From: Gnetum montanum | Lineage: Eukaryota; Streptophyta; Gnetopsida; Gnetales; Gnetaceae | DNA: 31,321 nucleotides | Assembly: GCA_015680685.1 (NCBI GenBank) | Contig: MNCI01002869.1 | Span: 26,948-58,268 of the forward strand | Reading direction: 5' to 3' | Shown here: piece after piece, positions 30,220 to 31,321 of the stretch | How positions within the stretch are numbered: the first letter of the stretch is position 1 | Layout: each line of letters starts with the position of its first letter | The notes under the pieces: generated by a model | What the model was told of the DNA's origin: nothing | The model's database searches: none | Seen by the model: the letters and a program-made list of their open reading frames with translations, nothing else | Program-made: the position numbers and the translations under genes

Positions 30220-31321
30220 TACCCCCATGACTGAATGAAAACTCGTCCTCGAGTTCCTTACAATGATATCAGGTAGGTATGGGATTATTAGGGGAAACAG
30301 AACTAATGGGATGACATATGAACGGTCCTTATTACAAGACTTGACAAAACTGGTGTTCATGACAACAAGGGTGAACACCTTATTACAATGACATCAGGCC
30401 ACAGTTGGCAGCTGAGAGAAAAGAGGAGAGAGAATAGAAGAGAAGAAGAGAGAAGAGTCTTGTTGCTGCCAACGCCTAGATTGCGCCTTCCGTTGTCCAT
30501 CCGTAAGCGCATTATCAATTCTGCTCCTTGCATAGCGGCTTCAATGCTGCTCCACTCCAAGTGTTTGCTCCAGATCCATTCCGTTGTTGTATGATGGCCA
30601 TCTGCACCCACAACACAATCATATATTAGCAAGGGTAATTGAATCATTAAGTAAATCATACCTTGCTTCGGTTTAGGTTCCTTGGCTAAGTTGTGGTATG
30701 GCTAATATGGATCTGGGAAAATGTAGATGATGACTACCGAAGGTATAGGGGTTAGGAAGAAAAACGAAAAAATCCGGGGCTTAGGATAAAAATCGAAAAA
30801 TCAGGCCCCGTACCCCCATGACTAATCGCGAACCTCCGGTAGCGTTAGAATGGAGAACGAAAAGGAGTAGGAAAGATAGGTAAAAAGGGACAACTATGGC
30901 ATCGGTGAAGGGGATGTCATGATGGAAATGAACAAAAATGTTAATTAATTGCAAAAATGTTAAGGAAAAGAAGTTAACTAATGTTCCAAATAGGAATGTC
31001 AGTGGGTCCTCCCCAAAGCAGGCTCATGCCCTTAATGCCCTGACAATCCCACATTCAAAGAGTCTGTGGACGCTGGGAATGTCCTTTGGAACAAGAGTTA
31101 AAGTCTTAACCGTAAGAATTTACCAAAAAGAAAACAAAGCATCAACCAAAATATATACAATGATACAACCGGCAATGAGGTGAACAATGGAGAGAAGGAT
31201 GGGAAGAAAGAGGAATGGAATGGAATCCCAAGAACAAGGTAGTCTACAGCCCCTTGTGTGTTGCATGATTAATGTGACTTGGCGAATCTCATTCCAACTC
31301 TGGCCTCAAACCAACCACTTC
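30220..31321 (-). mobile_element. Internal 3' region of the minus-strand Athila-like element
   Basis: It begins with the polypurine tract and the conserved ATTCAGTCATGGGGGTA. A second CATGGGGGTA-like tract lies at 30811-30821. A purine-rich run occurs at 30412-30458. No coding domain is recognisable; the frames at 30357-30659 (minus) and 30388-30594 (plus) overlap and are probably chance. Confidence 0.5.

Noticed and set aside
30357-30659. 100-codon minus-strand frame near the right LTR
   Set aside because: It overlaps an opposite-strand frame, contains low-complexity sequence, and lies in the noncoding 3' part of the retroelement.
1-31321. CRISPR array, bacterial operon or phage-type defence system
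   Set aside because: Introns, plant F-box/PP2 domains, LTR retroelements and TATA boxes show a plant nuclear genome. No regularly spaced identical repeats are present.
1-31321. tRNA or rRNA genes
   Set aside because: No cloverleaf with A/B boxes or rRNA-like conserved block was found by eye. The tRNA-like matches are only LTR primer-binding sites.

Overview
The window looks like nuclear DNA from a seed plant with a large, repeat-rich genome, probably a gymnosperm such as a conifer. That placement is an inference: no species marker is visible. It rests on one intron-containing plant-type gene in 31 kb, surrounded by old LTR retrotransposons. Their reading frames are broken mainly by TAG/TAA/TGA codons of the kind produced when methylated cytosines decay to T. 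Three single N positions (7886, 11166, 11710) mark assembly joins.

The only clearly intact gene is on the minus strand at 24398-25844. It is a three-exon gene for an F-box protein of the PP2-B (phloem protein 2, Nictaba-like lectin) family, 277 residues after splicing. A TATA-like box lies just upstream and an AATAAA signal downstream. It should act as the substrate-recognition subunit of an SCF ubiquitin ligase.

Layout: 1-2000 holds a decayed, apparently multi-exon plus-strand reading frame that I cannot name. 2100-2640 is low-complexity and repeat-rich. 2850-8240 is a minus-strand Ty3/gypsy element with gag, an aspartic-protease end and an LTR carrying a TATA box and palindromic motifs, but no reverse transcriptase. 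8450-9616 is probably an LTR remnant. 10440-11165 is the LTR end, primer-binding site and leader of another gypsy element, with a related LTR end facing it in inverse orientation at 11490-11539. 12640-18188 is an Athila-like plus-strand element. It has gag, a proline-rich tail, an internal purine tract, a single-frame ORF resembling the plant-transposon/env-like region, a 3' purine tract and an 846-bp LTR, but no recognisable pol. 18189-24300 is mostly unassigned, with one gag fragment near 21000. 26240-27660 is the LTR end, primer-binding site and gag start of a chromovirus-like gypsy element.

At the right end (28605-31321) a minus-strand copy of the same LTR family as 17343-18188 sits next to an older, truncated LTR of that family. 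This suggests an element inserted into its own kind. The younger LTR has a striking GATATC-palindrome cluster just upstream of its TATA box and an expanded repeat in its downstream half.

The retroelement pieces do not work together as a system. They are layers of separate insertions around one host gene. I found no convincing new multi-gene system; the most unusual signals are in the LTR promoters and the pol-less Athila-like element.
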